This document shows positions 31,257 to 41,054 of a DNA stretch of 64,000 nt, in pieces (positions within the stretch are counted from its first letter, which is position 1; every line of letters begins with the position of its first letter). The notes under the pieces are model-generated. The model saw nothing but the letters and a program-made list of their open reading frames with translations, was not told the DNA's origin and did not search any database. Location: assembly GCA_009768925.2 (NCBI GenBank), contig VHIT02000054.1, positions 558,001 to 622,000 of the forward strand. Reading direction: 5' to 3'. A program made the position numbers and the translations under genes. This DNA is from Cryptosporidium bovis (taxonomy: Eukaryota; Apicomplexa; Conoidasida; Eucoccidiorida; Cryptosporidiidae).

Positions 31257-32603
31257 TTATTCACCAGAAAGTCCAAACTTGCTGGTCCATTCATTGAATT
31301 TATGGATGTCCTGATTTGAGACAGACGATTTTGTTCTAGAAAGCACACCAATAATGTCTTCTCTTGTTAATTTAGGAGGCAAAAGTTGGTTATTTTGAAT
31401 CTCATAAATAGATGTATTTTTATATACATTTTTATCATAATTATCAATATCGGGAGGCTGTGGACAGGGAGTCCAATACATTTTCTGATTATTACTATTA
31501 TTCTCACTTTTATCTTTACTGTATACAACCTTCTTAAACCAATTTGAATTGCTACACTTTCTAATTGGTTCAAAAAGTGCGTCTTTAATTAACACAGAAA
31601 CATCACTAGAACTATACCCATCTGTCTTCTTCGCAATATACAAAATATCGTCATTACTTAGTTCGTGTTCAATGAATTTAAGACCATTTTTTATCAACAA
31701 TACACGAGATTCTTCATCAGGAAGAGGAATATAAATTCTCCTTTCAAATCTTCTCCTAATTCCGGCATCTATGTCCCAAGGAATATTTGTCGTACCTAGA
31801 ACCAAAACAGGTTTCAGCGAATTATTGTTAGAGTTACATGAAACATTAATACCATCCATTTGAACCAAAAACTCTGTCTTAATTCTTCTTGTAGCGTCAT
31901 TCTCCTGTTCATTTCTGCTACTACATAGACTATCTATTTCATCTATAAATATAACAGATGGTGCTTTCTCTCTAGCAATATCAAATAATGCTTTTATTAG
32001 TTTTTCAGACTCTCCTTGCCACTTACTAGTTAAATCTGCACTTGAAATTGATAAAAAGGTTCCCCTCATCTCAGTAGCACATGCTTTTGCCAAAAACGTC
32101 TTACCCGTACCGGGTGGACCATATAACAAAATGCCTTTCCACGGCTTCAAGTTCCCCTTGAAGAGTTCTGGAAATCTGACTGGAATTATGACTGCTTCCT
32201 TGAGAGACGATTTTGCCTTGTCTAATCCTATAATGTCATCCCAATTTACATTTGGACTTTCTTGCAATATACAGCTTCTAATTGTGTCATAGAGCGGGTC
32301 ATTCTGATGTTTTAAATTATCATTGTCTTTGTCTTGACATGAAAAAGAATCGGATGAATAATGTGAATTCAATCCAAAGTCTTTTCCTTTGTTCTTAATG
32401 ACATTCTTTATGTTCTCAGCCCTGCTCACAAGCTGCTCCATTCTAGAAAGTAACACATTCTTAACCCTCTCATCATCTTGGTATTTACATATATGATCCC
32501 ATTTTTGGAGCGTTAAAATGTAGATGTCCAATGCCTCCTCCAAGTTACCTGATTTCTCCTTCTCGCTCCCCTTTTTTATAAGTTCAAGGATATTATTTAT
32601 CAT
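31257..32603 (-). CDS. VPS4: VPS4 AAA ATPase (ESCRT-III disassembly)
   Basis: Encodes 448 residues from the ATG at 32603; the upstream codons start at GTG. An N-terminal MIT domain (about 1-75, MINNILELIKKGSEKEKSGN) binds ESCRT-III tails. After a Ser/Asn linker, the AAA domain begins VNWDDIIGLDKAKSSLKEAV. It has Walker A GPPGTGKT near 161, pore loop SKWQGESEK, Walker B VIFIDEIDSLCSSR near 219, sensor and arginine-finger segment GIRRRFERRIYIPLPDEE, and the beta-domain insert. The C-terminal helix LTREDIIGVLSRTKSSV and end FNEWTSKFG are VPS4-specific and separate it from katanin and fidgetin. VPS4 recycles ESCRT-III in multivesicular-body sorting and membrane scission. Length as expected. Confidence 0.93.
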   Translation of the reverse strand: MINNILELIKKGSEKEKSGNLEEALDIYILTLQKWDHICKYQDDERVKNVLLSRMEQLVSRAENIKNVIKNKGKDFGLNSHYSSDSFSCQDKDNDNLKHQNDPLYDTIRSCILQESPNVNWDDIIGLDKAKSSLKEAVIIPVRFPELFKGNLKPWKGILLYGPPGTGKTFLAKACATEMRGTFLSISSADLTSKWQGESEKLIKALFDIAREKAPSVIFIDEIDSLCSSRNEQENDATRRIKTEFLVQMDGINVSCNSNNNSLKPVLVLGTTNIPWDIDAGIRRRFERRIYIPLPDEESRVLLIKNGLKFIEHELSNDDILYIAKKTDGYSSSDVSVLIKDALFEPIRKCSNSNWFKKVVYSKDKSENNSNNQKMYWTPCPQPPDIDNYDKNVYKNTSIYEIQNNQLLPPKLTREDIIGVLSRTKSSVSNQDIHKFNEWTSKFGLSGE

Positions 32604-33291
32604 CACCAACGTGTACACTATTATCTAAAGGAGTACTATTGAAAAACAAAAGACTACTACTATTATATGCTATGTACAGGCTTGTCGAATTTACCAACCC
32701 ATACACAAAACAGTATCTTCATTCCCATATTATTTATTCTTCTTAAGAAAAAAAACCATTAACTGGTAAAACCAAATAGACAAAGTAGATACGTGAATGT
32801 TATCTTGTATATACATATACTTTGTTTATATGCTGTTCATCCATTGCTGCTTTTTTCCGAGAAAAGGTATTTTATTCGGAAAAAGGCGGGTCCTGAGACA
32901 CTTAATTATATTTGTTATGATTAATACAAGTAATAGGGAGCGAATAATAAAATAAAACATAAAAGAAATGAACTGAGAATAACATCAGTAATAGATTGGA
33001 CTGTTTTAAGAGGGAAATTTTGCGATTAAAATTTGACTACAAAAATTAGGGTGAATTGGAACTAAGTGAACAATATAGAAGTAAGATTTAAGGATTCTTG
33101 TGCATCAATATATGTACATACTTTAAACATATATCTAGACTCGAAAAATACTGTTGTTTGTTATATTTGTGAAATAAGTGCTAATTCATCGACTGATAAG
33201 GTATATAGTTATATAGGAATTTAGAGATCAAGGACAATATTTGTTTATAGTAAATTAATACCATTTGGAAAATAGTTTGAGGATTTGAAGG
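32604..33291. promoter_or_regulatory. Divergent promoter region of VPS4 and an unknown gene
   Basis: 688 bp between divergent starts. AAAAGGCGGGTCC at about 32881-32893 is the single E2F-like word. Confidence 0.4.
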
Positions 33292-33957
33292 ATGGAAACC
33301 GTAGATTCGTATAAAGAGGCAATTGAATTAATAACTGAATATATATACAAAAAACATGGTCAAGAAGACGTTTCCATTATAAACATGATATTAGAGACCA
33401 AGGGAATTCCAAAAATAATCAAGGGAAACCAGACAACGCCTGGTACATCTAACGTGAATGAGGGGGCATCGGTTATTCCTACTATTACAAACAATAATAA
33501 TGTTCCCCTATCAACAACCGTATCTGTACCGTTACCTGTGAAAATAAATACAACTGGGAATAATTTACAACAAAATATAGGGGGATTATTACAACAGTTA
33601 CCTGTATCGGTACCTACATCTGCAAGAGCGAACGGAACTCAATTGAGTACTGGAAATGCGAATGGTGACTCATCGTATAAAATAGGTTCTGCTTCTGTAA
33701 ATAATAGACCGAACAAGAACAATGATGGTCCTGTGCCATTGGTCGGAGGAGTTACTGAGAAATGTTCTGACTTAACGACGGGTAATGATGGTGGTGTTGC
33801 TGACAATTCCGAGGACATTGGGGAAAGAATAAGAGATATATTAAGGTCTGCAAGCAGTGTTGAGGAGTTAAATAAGGCTATAGATATGGCAAAGTCTGCA
33901 GGGCTTACATACGAAGCGAACCTAGGTGAGAGAAAATTGAGAAAGTTACTGGGTTAA
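33292..33957 (+). CDS. Low-complexity protein with conserved-looking termini, unknown
   Basis: Encodes 221 residues. The first 45 residues form a helical segment (DSYKEAIELITEYIYKKHGQ). The middle is low complexity, rich in Asn, Thr, Val and Gly. The last 50 residues are helical again: IGERIRDILRSASSVEEL, then NKAIDMAKSAGL, then ERKLRKLLG. This spacing of alternating Ala/Leu helices suggests a small protein-interaction module. No family recognised; no signal or membrane segment. The coding stretch is clearly less AT-rich than its flanks, which supports a real gene. Confidence 0.65.
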   Translation: METVDSYKEAIELITEYIYKKHGQEDVSIINMILETKGIPKIIKGNQTTPGTSNVNEGASVIPTITNNNNVPLSTTVSVPLPVKINTTGNNLQQNIGGLLQQLPVSVPTSARANGTQLSTGNANGDSSYKIGSASVNNRPNKNNDGPVPLVGGVTEKCSDLTTGNDGGVADNSEDIGERIRDILRSASSVEELNKAIDMAKSAGLTYEANLGERKLRKLLG

Positions 33958-34553
33958 AGCACTCTAACCCACTCGCTCAACACACAAACTTAAGCTCGTG
34001 CATTATTCTCGCCAAGGACAAGTCTACTTGCTACAAATTAATTATTCAAGTAAAAATCCGTAGTTTTTTTAAAATTGGGAAGCAATTTTTTACATATTAT
34101 TAACAAGTAATGCATATGTACGATATACATATCCTATAACAAGAGACGTGGGTCTATTACTGTTATATATATTAACTTAGTTAAACTACTAACTTAATGT
34201 ATTTTGTATTATAATTGTCCAGTTCTTTCTCTTCCTTACTTTAGTACTCTTTTGTAATATATGCTGGTTGGCGCCGAAACGTACTTAGCATACAAGATTA
34301 TTCGGGACGGTATTCGGTACCATAGTATAAAGGGCGTAAGTTGGATTGGTAGTAATAGCAGTAGTTGTATTATTTATCTCCTTATTGCTGTTTTCGCTTT
34401 AATAAAAATTACAATTGCTATTGCTTTTTAATTCAGTCATATTGTTTTAATCACTGTCGCAAAAAGTGTTGTATAATTATTTGTGTGTGTAAAGTAGACA
34501 AATATTGGGATAAGTTATTTATGCTATAAATGGGAAGTTTGTAACAAGAGTAA
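33958..34553. promoter_or_regulatory. Gap upstream of PSF2
   Basis: 596 bp. TTGGCGCCGAAA at 34268-34279 lies about 275 bp before the PSF2 start, with a GGACGGTATTCGGTACC segment at 34307-34320 just after it. Otherwise AT-rich. Confidence 0.4.
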
Positions 34554-35359
34554 ATGATGGAAAATTTATACACATTGGATAATGGGAGCGATAAAGGATT
34601 AAAGTTTGAGGAGTGTTTGTTTATAGCCGAAGAAAAAACCATGGTTGAGGTTATACCCAGTGTAAGCATGAATAAAAGGAGAATATTCTCGGTAGGTTTT
34701 GTCTTTTGTTTATTTCGCAATCAAACATACTTTAACCTATAAAATAATGTTTGTTTGTATGAATTCACGCATTCTAAATATAGATTGAAGTAGGTCCATT
34801 TATACCCCACCAAAAGTGCAAGATACCACTTTGGGTGGCAAAATATCTAGATTCAAAAAATCTCTGTCGTTTAATACCACCTAAATGGCTAACTGAGGAG
34901 GGACTCAAAGGGCTTATATTGGAGGAAGATAAGATAGGTCTGGGAAAGTTTTCGAAAATAGACTATTACTATTTGCAAATTGCTCATATTTTTTTTCAAC
35001 TTAAAAATGACCCATTTAATGGAAAGGGGAGTAGAATCAAAAGTAAGTTTAAACACTTAAATCGCATATATATCACTATGTCTGTTTATTTTTCTTTTCG
35101 AAAACCGTAACTAACTTTTCGTACTATAAATGAAGAACTATTCCAGGATTTAATTAATAGAAGACAATCTAAACTAAAGGGAAATATTAAACAATTGATA
35201 TTGCCAAAGGCAATGGACGTTACAAATATGGGTCTATTGGAATTAAACTACGGTTCTGATGAGTGTTTTCATGCTATAAATGATCTTCAAAATCTTTGGT
35301 ACAATACTACAATAAGCGAGTCTCAAATTTACTCTCAACAAGAAAGCAGCAGTAGTTGA
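34554..35359 (+). CDS. PSF2: GINS complex subunit PSF2, three exons
   Basis: Exons are 34554-34691, 34784-35042 and 35136-35359, giving 206 residues. Introns are 92 nt (GTAGGT-AG, phase 0) and 93 nt (GTAAGT-AG, phase 1). The second acceptor was chosen because the nearby TTCCAG would give a stop, while AATGAAG keeps the frame and the homology. Family features: FIAEEKTMVEVIPSVSM; after splicing IEVGPFIPHQKCKIPLWVAK, then CRLIPPKWLTEEGLKGL; and after the second junction KLFQDLINRRQSKLKG, then TNMGLLELNYG. PSF2 is one of four GINS subunits of the CMG replicative helicase. Two ATGs are adjacent at the start. Length is close to human PSF2 (185). Confidence 0.85.
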
Positions 35360-35909
35360 TTATCACGTCATAATGCATGATACTACAGTATAGGCCTATG
35401 TTGTTTTTTCTCTACACTTTTCCCGTACTAATTGTTACTTGTGAACTATATTATTTACATATACAACTGTTTATTTTTTCGAAACAAAATACATTAATAA
35501 TCTAGTACACCTGAAAAAAATGTTACATTTGAGGCCTATTAGTCAATTAACTAGTTTTTATTTATGTTGGAGTTCAATTATACACAAACATTCCTCTGTC
35601 TATAACAAAATTTAATTCATGTTTTCCTTTTTGTTTCAATTTAAATAATTACGGTACCGTTTACCGGTAAAATTTACCTTTATACCGGTGTGTGTATATC
35701 ATGGCAAACGTAAGAGCAAAAAAATCAAGTACCGATTTTCCTTTTAAGCAAGCAAAAATTTGATTTATACGTTGTCTCTGCAATCACTTTTAATAATTTG
35801 GTGTTTTTGGAAGAATGGAATGTAGGCCGATATAACAACAAGATACAACAAATTATGAATGTAATATAAATACCTTTGAAAAGTAACAGCATTAAATCTT
35901 ATATTGATA
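35360..35909. promoter_or_regulatory. MUS81 promoter region with clustered palindromes
   Basis: 550 bp. Within 35651-35691 lie three palindrome-type words: ACGGTACCGT at 35651-35660, TTTACCGGTAAA at 35660-35671, and ATACCGGTGT at about 35682-35691. They are about 220-260 bp before the MUS81 ATG. No GGCGCC word occurs here. Confidence 0.5.
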
Positions 35910-38183
35910 ATGGGAGAAAAAGGAAGATTAAAGAAGGAGAGGAGGGAAAAAAGAGTTAGGGTGGACAAAAATGATCAAGTAGGCAATACGTGCCAAGTAG
36001 ATGTTGATTTATTTTCAGAAGGAGAAAATAATGAGCATACGACACGAGTAAATGATTTTTTTGGTTCGGATCATGATGAGGAAGTTGGATATAATGGAAA
36101 TAAGAGACTTGAGAGTAAAGGAATGATAGTGAATAACGAAAGTGACTATTCCCAAGTCCACGATAAAGAAGAAACTGAATGCAACGATAGTAACAAAACA
36201 AGTAATCTGAAAAACCAAAATGTGATAAGAATTCATCCATATAATGTGAAATATGTAGATTATTTGGAAAAAATGAGGAAAAGAACAAAAACAATACAAG
36301 GGATATCAATGATAAGAAGAGCAACTACAAGTATAAAACAATATCCGCTTCCAATCATAAATTCAAAGCAATTTCAAGTACTTGAAGGTATAGGTAATTA
36401 TCTTGGATCTCATTTAAACAAATTAATAGAAAAGTGTAAATATAACGAATTGAATGAGAATGACGTTAATGATAACAAAGACAAAATAAGAGAATACAGA
36501 ATGTTAAAAATAGAAGAATTAAATAAAATAGTTGACCCGATACTGGAGAGATTACCAAAAGCCGATAATTCGCTAATGGAGGTATTGGAAAGCGAAAATT
36601 GTTATAAGGAACAAACTAATGGAGAACCACTACCTGATAATAAGAATGTTGGGTGTGATCATCATCACATGCCACAAACCTATGGTGACAAATGGTGCAT
36701 TTTAGTTGTACTATGTTTACTGGAAAAACTACGTGAAACTATTAATCATTTCACAAAAGTGACAATACAAGATTTGTGTTTGCATTTAAAAACAGTATAT
36801 GAAGATAAAATGTTGATTAAAAATATTGAAAAGTCAATGAAGGAATTGATTAAAATAGGATACGTTAACGAAATAAACAATGGGAGTAATATTAGGGGAT
36901 TTCCAATAAAAACTGAAAATATAAGATATAAACTAACGGACATAGGAAGAAAAGTTGCAGTTGAATGTTGCAGTGGTGTATCATTATTCAAGTACATATT
37001 AGAAAACTATAATTGTATAAGTAAAGACAATATAAATGAACATTTATCAGTGAAAGATAAAGTACGAATTTTGAGCGATAAAAGAAACAGAAAGGTATTA
37101 CTAGACTATGAAATAGTTATGTTAATAGACTATAGGGAGGTAAATACTGCTAACAACAATAACGACATTAAAACAAAAAAAAATAAGTTAAATGCAAGTA
37201 ATTCGTTAAAATCATCAGGAATATCACAAAGTTTATTAAACAGACTATGCGATCAGGGATTTAAAATAGAGTTAAAAAATTTACCAATAGGCGATATAAT
37301 ATGGGTGGCTAGACCAATTTACGAGAGTAACAGTGAAAAGGCGTCCGTAGATGAATCATATGTATTACCTTGGATAATAGAAAGAAAAACAGGCAGCGAT
37401 ATGTGTTCCAGTATAATGGATGGTCGGTATGAAGAACAAAAATACAGATTAATGAGGTCTTTAGGCGTCGAGAATGTCATCTATTTACTAGAAGATTTGA
37501 ATTCAATACATGAGAATATAATTTGGTCTAGTGGAAACAATGGTCCAATAAGCAGTGGTAGAGTAGCTCCAAAGCAAATACTTAAAAGTGCTCAAGCCAG
37601 TACTCAATTTATCACAGGTTTTCACATTCTCCAAAGTCAGTCTACAGGACATACACTAACTTTATTAATTGGACTACACCAAGTCATAACTAGTAATGTT
37701 AAGAATAGATATTCGTGTTCGGATAGTAACCTCGAAATAATTGAAAATATATCAAAAGCAAGACCTATTTACAAAGATTGGGAATATAACAGTAAAAAAT
37801 CATCAAATCTAACTATTGAAGAAGTTTTTGGAAAACAATTAAGAAGTATAAAGGGTTGTGGGCCGGAGGCAACTGAAGCATTACTAAGTGTTTGGCCAAC
37901 ACCATATTCAATGTATAAAGATATGTCCTGTAATTCTTTTGACGATATCTATTCAAAACTTGTAAACGAGTGGAACAAAACCAAAAATAATGAGTGTTTC
38001 TCTGTTAATAAAAAAAAGAAATCGAAACCCCCCGTTTCCAAAGATTTACTTAGGCAATTATATTACTTATATGGGGGAAGTACATGTAATAACTCCGATA
38101 GTGGCGTCTTGTACTCTGGTGAAAACAAAATTGCTGACAATAACAACTTTGTTAATGAAGATATATTTGAACTTAAATTCTAA
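35910..38183 (+). CDS. MUS81: MUS81 structure-specific endonuclease
   Basis: Encodes 757 residues from the ATG at 35910 (frame starts two codons earlier at TTG). The N-terminal helix-hairpin-helix region spans about 100-190 (KQFQVLEGIGNYLGSHLNKL). A winged-helix-like region follows at about 250-350. The ERCC4 nuclease domain begins VLLDYEIVMLIDYREV and carries the active-site block WIIERKTGSDMCSSIMDGRY near residue 488, with the catalytic ERKxxxD intact. A C-terminal helix-hairpin-helix (LRSIKGCGPEATEALLSVWP) ends the fold. MUS81 with its EME1 partner cuts branched DNA in recombination repair and at stalled forks. Asn/Lys inserts make it longer than human MUS81 (551). Confidence 0.92.
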   Translation: MGEKGRLKKERREKRVRVDKNDQVGNTCQVDVDLFSEGENNEHTTRVNDFFGSDHDEEVGYNGNKRLESKGMIVNNESDYSQVHDKEETECNDSNKTSNLKNQNVIRIHPYNVKYVDYLEKMRKRTKTIQGISMIRRATTSIKQYPLPIINSKQFQVLEGIGNYLGSHLNKLIEKCKYNELNENDVNDNKDKIREYRMLKIEELNKIVDPILERLPKADNSLMEVLESENCYKEQTNGEPLPDNKNVGCDHHHMPQTYGDKWCILVVLCLLEKLRETINHFTKVTIQDLCLHLKTVYEDKMLIKNIEKSMKELIKIGYVNEINNGSNIRGFPIKTENIRYKLTDIGRKVAVECCSGVSLFKYILENYNCISKDNINEHLSVKDKVRILSDKRNRKVLLDYEIVMLIDYREVNTANNNNDIKTKKNKLNASNSLKSSGISQSLLNRLCDQGFKIELKNLPIGDIIWVARPIYESNSEKASVDESYVLPWIIERKTGSDMCSSIMDGRYEEQKYRLMRSLGVENVIYLLEDLNSIHENIIWSSGNNGPISSGRVAPKQILKSAQASTQFITGFHILQSQSTGHTLTLLIGLHQVITSNVKNRYSCSDSNLEIIENISKARPIYKDWEYNSKKSSNLTIEEVFGKQLRSIKGCGPEATEALLSVWPTPYSMYKDMSCNSFDDIYSKLVNEWNKTKNNECFSVNKKKKSKPPVSKDLLRQLYYLYGGSTCNNSDSGVLYSGENKIADNNNFVNEDIFELKF

Positions 38184-39087
38184 CATCAGTTTGGCAAATA
38201 GAATAAAGGTGTATACAACTTAACATCATGCATTAACCTTTATATGTATCACTTGTTTTCATTCATTCCCTTTTCCACCATTTTATGTCTAATTTACATT
38301 TTACTATATTTGTTCCTCCTTCTAGTTACGCATGGCAGGTTGTAGACTGTCGTCCAAATTATCAATCCTACAATTACCAAGGATGTTAATAGCCCCAATA
38401 ATAGTGCGTATTCTTTGTCCTTCATCATTCACTCTTGTTAATTATACGATTAGCCTAATGCTGATTGTTAATATACCTTTCTAATTAACCAACGATTTAT
38501 CCTTTGAAGGCTCTTTTTGTGATGTTTTATTTAATTATTATTTTTTGTACTAAATAAGAACAGTATAACATAGATACAAGTATTTTTCCTTCCGTAAAAA
38601 TTCTTCACTCTTAAATGCTTATAAGATGTACATTACTTGCGTGCGTACAATAAACATGCCAATGCATAATCAGAATTTGTGTACAACAGATTGAAAAGAA
38701 CCTGTAACACAAATATTCTATATTGTTATTGGTTTTATTAAAGAAGAAAAAATCATTCGAATCAGTCTTGTCGCTAAAAGCAAAATAGTACAAAAATGCA
38801 TGCAGTTCCTGAAAATAAAAACAACGCAAGGCATAGAGAAATGTGGGGAATAAAAAGTTTTGATTTGAGCTGAAGTTCACATTATTGTCATATTAGATGA
38901 ATGCTTCTTGCATCTCGGTTATTGAATATGCAAAAGCTAGTACTTTAGAAACAATTTGATATTTGAACAGTTTGTTAGTACCACTAGTATCTGCATAAAC
39001 TGAATAGACGTTACTAAAAGAGACGTTAGCGCCTGAAAGTGTCACCTTTTCGTTCAGTATTTGATTTAACTTGAAATAAAAAGTCAC
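38184..39087. other. Gap between MUS81 and DUS1, containing one candidate micro-gene
   Basis: 0.9 kb between two gene 3' ends. It holds the 44-codon membrane-protein frame at 38294-38428 and TGCATGCA at 38797-38804. Minus-strand frames at 38611-38880 and 38893-39087 have no recognisable features and are not called. Confidence 0.4.
38294..38428 (-). CDS. Candidate 44-residue single-pass membrane micro-protein
   Basis: The frame from ATG-ATG at 38428 to TAA gives a 44-residue peptide: a charged start (MMKDKEY), one clean transmembrane helix (ALLLGLLTSLVIVGLIIW), a short TTVYNLPCV segment and a basic end TRRRNKYSKM. The stretch is visibly less AT-rich than its flanks, and the hydrophobic-then-basic layout is what tail-anchored or OST4-like micro-subunits show. 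No family match is claimed. It falls below usual gene-calling length limits. Confidence 0.4.
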   Translation of the reverse strand: MMKDKEYALLLGLLTSLVIVGLIIWTTVYNLPCVTRRRNKYSKM

Positions 39088-40314
39088 CTAAATGAATAAA
39101 TTTGATATCTCACATGCTGAATCTTCATTAATGTTATTAGAATTAATCACATTTGTCATATCGGATTCATTAAATTTGAGTACAGGCGGCAAACTGTAAT
39201 TACAATAATTATATATTGATATTAATTCTTTGGTTACTGAATGCTGTAACTTATCAATTCTGTGTCTAATATACCAAAAACCTAATTCAGGAACATTTCC
39301 TTTGTAATCCTTAATAACATTACGCTTAAATTCGTCATAATAAAGTGATTTTAAACTATTTAAAAATAAGTAAAAGTCTTGTAAATTTGTTGAGTTATTA
39401 ATTTGTTCTCTGTATACATCTGCCCCAGGTAGTGTGAATATGGTATGAAACATTCTATATAAATGTGTTCTTATAATACCATGATTCGGAGGCGGATACT
39501 TACTGCATATATTTAAATACTCATATGCAATATCAAATTGAGACGGTTTGTTTTTTATTTCATTGGGGTACTTGTAGCCCTGGAACAACCATGGATTTTC
39601 TAATATACTTTCAGCTACCATAATTGCATCTGCCTTCGTATACTCAAAACACTTAGTTATATCGTCATATGTGGATATTCCTCCATTTGCTATAAAAGGT
39701 ATGGTAGATCTCTCTTTTAATATTCTTAATGATTCCCAGTCGCATTTGTTTGTTAATGCTCCTTTGTTTTCCTTTGTTCTACCGTGCACCGTTATTATTC
39801 CGAGTCCCACAGATTCCAATCTCTTTATTAAATTAACTGTTTTTTGCAAATCATTTTTGTCTAGTAGTCTTATTTTACAAGATACAATACATTTAACGTC
39901 GGCACTGTTTACAAGAGTAGAAATTATTTTTTCCATCAAATCTGGATTTGATAACAAATATGAACCATAATTTCCCCTTTTTGCTATATTTTGAGGACAT
40001 CCAAAGTTGACGTCCACTCCTTTAACTTTATCTTGAATCAATATAAATGAATCGAGTATACTGGTTGGATTATTACCACAAAATTGTACTATTAATGGTT
40101 CATCCTCAACACATGTTTGAAAATTTAATTCTCTATAATGCTTTTGTGTTGAAAATAGACCTGAGTGATACATTGGTGTATAACCCAAATCACAGCCGTA
40201 TTTCTTGCAAAGCAATCTAAATGCCAACTCACTTCCATCTACCATTGGGGCCAAAACAGTTCTTGGAGAACCCAATACGTCCCTCCAATATTCCCAAGGA
40301 TCGCCAACAATCAT
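39088..40314 (-). CDS. DUS1: tRNA-dihydrouridine synthase, Dus1-like
   Basis: Encodes 408 residues. The FMN-binding TIM barrel begins TVLAPMVDGSELAFRLLCKK, and the catalytic Cys lies in DVNFGCPQNIAKRGNYG near residue 104. Further barrel signatures are ITVHGRTKENKGA, PFIANGGIS and ADAIMVAESILENPWLF. The order matches eukaryotic Dus1, which reduces U16/U17 of tRNA. The helical tRNA-recognition domain follows, and the C-terminus is short, without the zinc fingers of Dus3. Cytosolic or nuclear. Divergent from the gene at 41055. Confidence 0.9.
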   Translation of the reverse strand: MIVGDPWEYWRDVLGSPRTVLAPMVDGSELAFRLLCKKYGCDLGYTPMYHSGLFSTQKHYRELNFQTCVEDEPLIVQFCGNNPTSILDSFILIQDKVKGVDVNFGCPQNIAKRGNYGSYLLSNPDLMEKIISTLVNSADVKCIVSCKIRLLDKNDLQKTVNLIKRLESVGLGIITVHGRTKENKGALTNKCDWESLRILKERSTIPFIANGGISTYDDITKCFEYTKADAIMVAESILENPWLFQGYKYPNEIKNKPSQFDIAYEYLNICSKYPPPNHGIIRTHLYRMFHTIFTLPGADVYREQINNSTNLQDFYLFLNSLKSLYYDEFKRNVIKDYKGNVPELGFWYIRHRIDKLQHSVTKELISIYNYCNYSLPPVLKFNESDMTNVINSNNINEDSACEISNLFI

Positions 40315-41054
40315 CTTATTATTTTTCTTGTTTTAATTACGCTTATACACCAAAAGAAACTATTTTGCAGTCAACACTTGCTGGCCAATATATTGATAGA
40401 ATATCAATCCCTTACTTTGTTGTTAGCTATGTCAAATGTGTTGGTGTTATTAATATAACACGTCACGCATGTATAATATATTATAACTTTATAATATTTT
40501 ACAAATAACCACTATAACTATTTGCCTTTAAGATATGATATTGTATGTTTCATCCATTAACTCGTAAATCAAAACACAAATAAATAAACCAGCAAATTGG
40601 TTTATGAATATCTTTTTTCACTCTTTTCGCATTATAATCCAAAATAAACGAGAAGTGCCTCAATATAACGGGAAATTTCTTTTGTTTTCAAGTGAATTTT
40701 CAGTTTGAAATGACAATCATTTAATTTAGAGGAGTTAGCGCCTGGCGCCCATACCGGTCACTTGTACATGTGTGTAAAATAACGTAGATAAATGAATTCA
40801 ATGATTAACAGAAGTTGTGTTACTATCTTACTTTTAACATAAAACAAATTGATAAAAGATAAGATTTGATAAGTTTTTATTCAATTTCTGAATCGCTTTT
40901 ACGGTAATTGAACCAAGCCGAAGGCTTCTCTTCTTTTTTCAAGCTTATAAATTGCTGTTCTGCATGCAAGCGCAGACTTATTTTCAGTTTTAGTGATATA
41001 TATACAAATATACACATGCATCTGCATGCATAATTAAAGACGAATCCACTTAAA
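40315..41054. promoter_or_regulatory. Divergent promoter region of DUS1 and the four-exon gene
   Basis: 740 bp. TTAGCGCCTGGCGCCCAT at about 40736-40753 contains two GCGCC units and is followed at 40751 by ATACCGGTCA. Two TGCATGCA words follow at 40961-40968 and 41023-41030, within 95 bp of the + strand ATG at 41055. This is one of the densest motif clusters in the window. Confidence 0.5.

Noticed and set aside
38611..39087. Two minus-strand frames of 89 and 64 codons after DUS1
   Set aside because: No domain or signal, AT-rich composition; probably the 3' region of DUS1.
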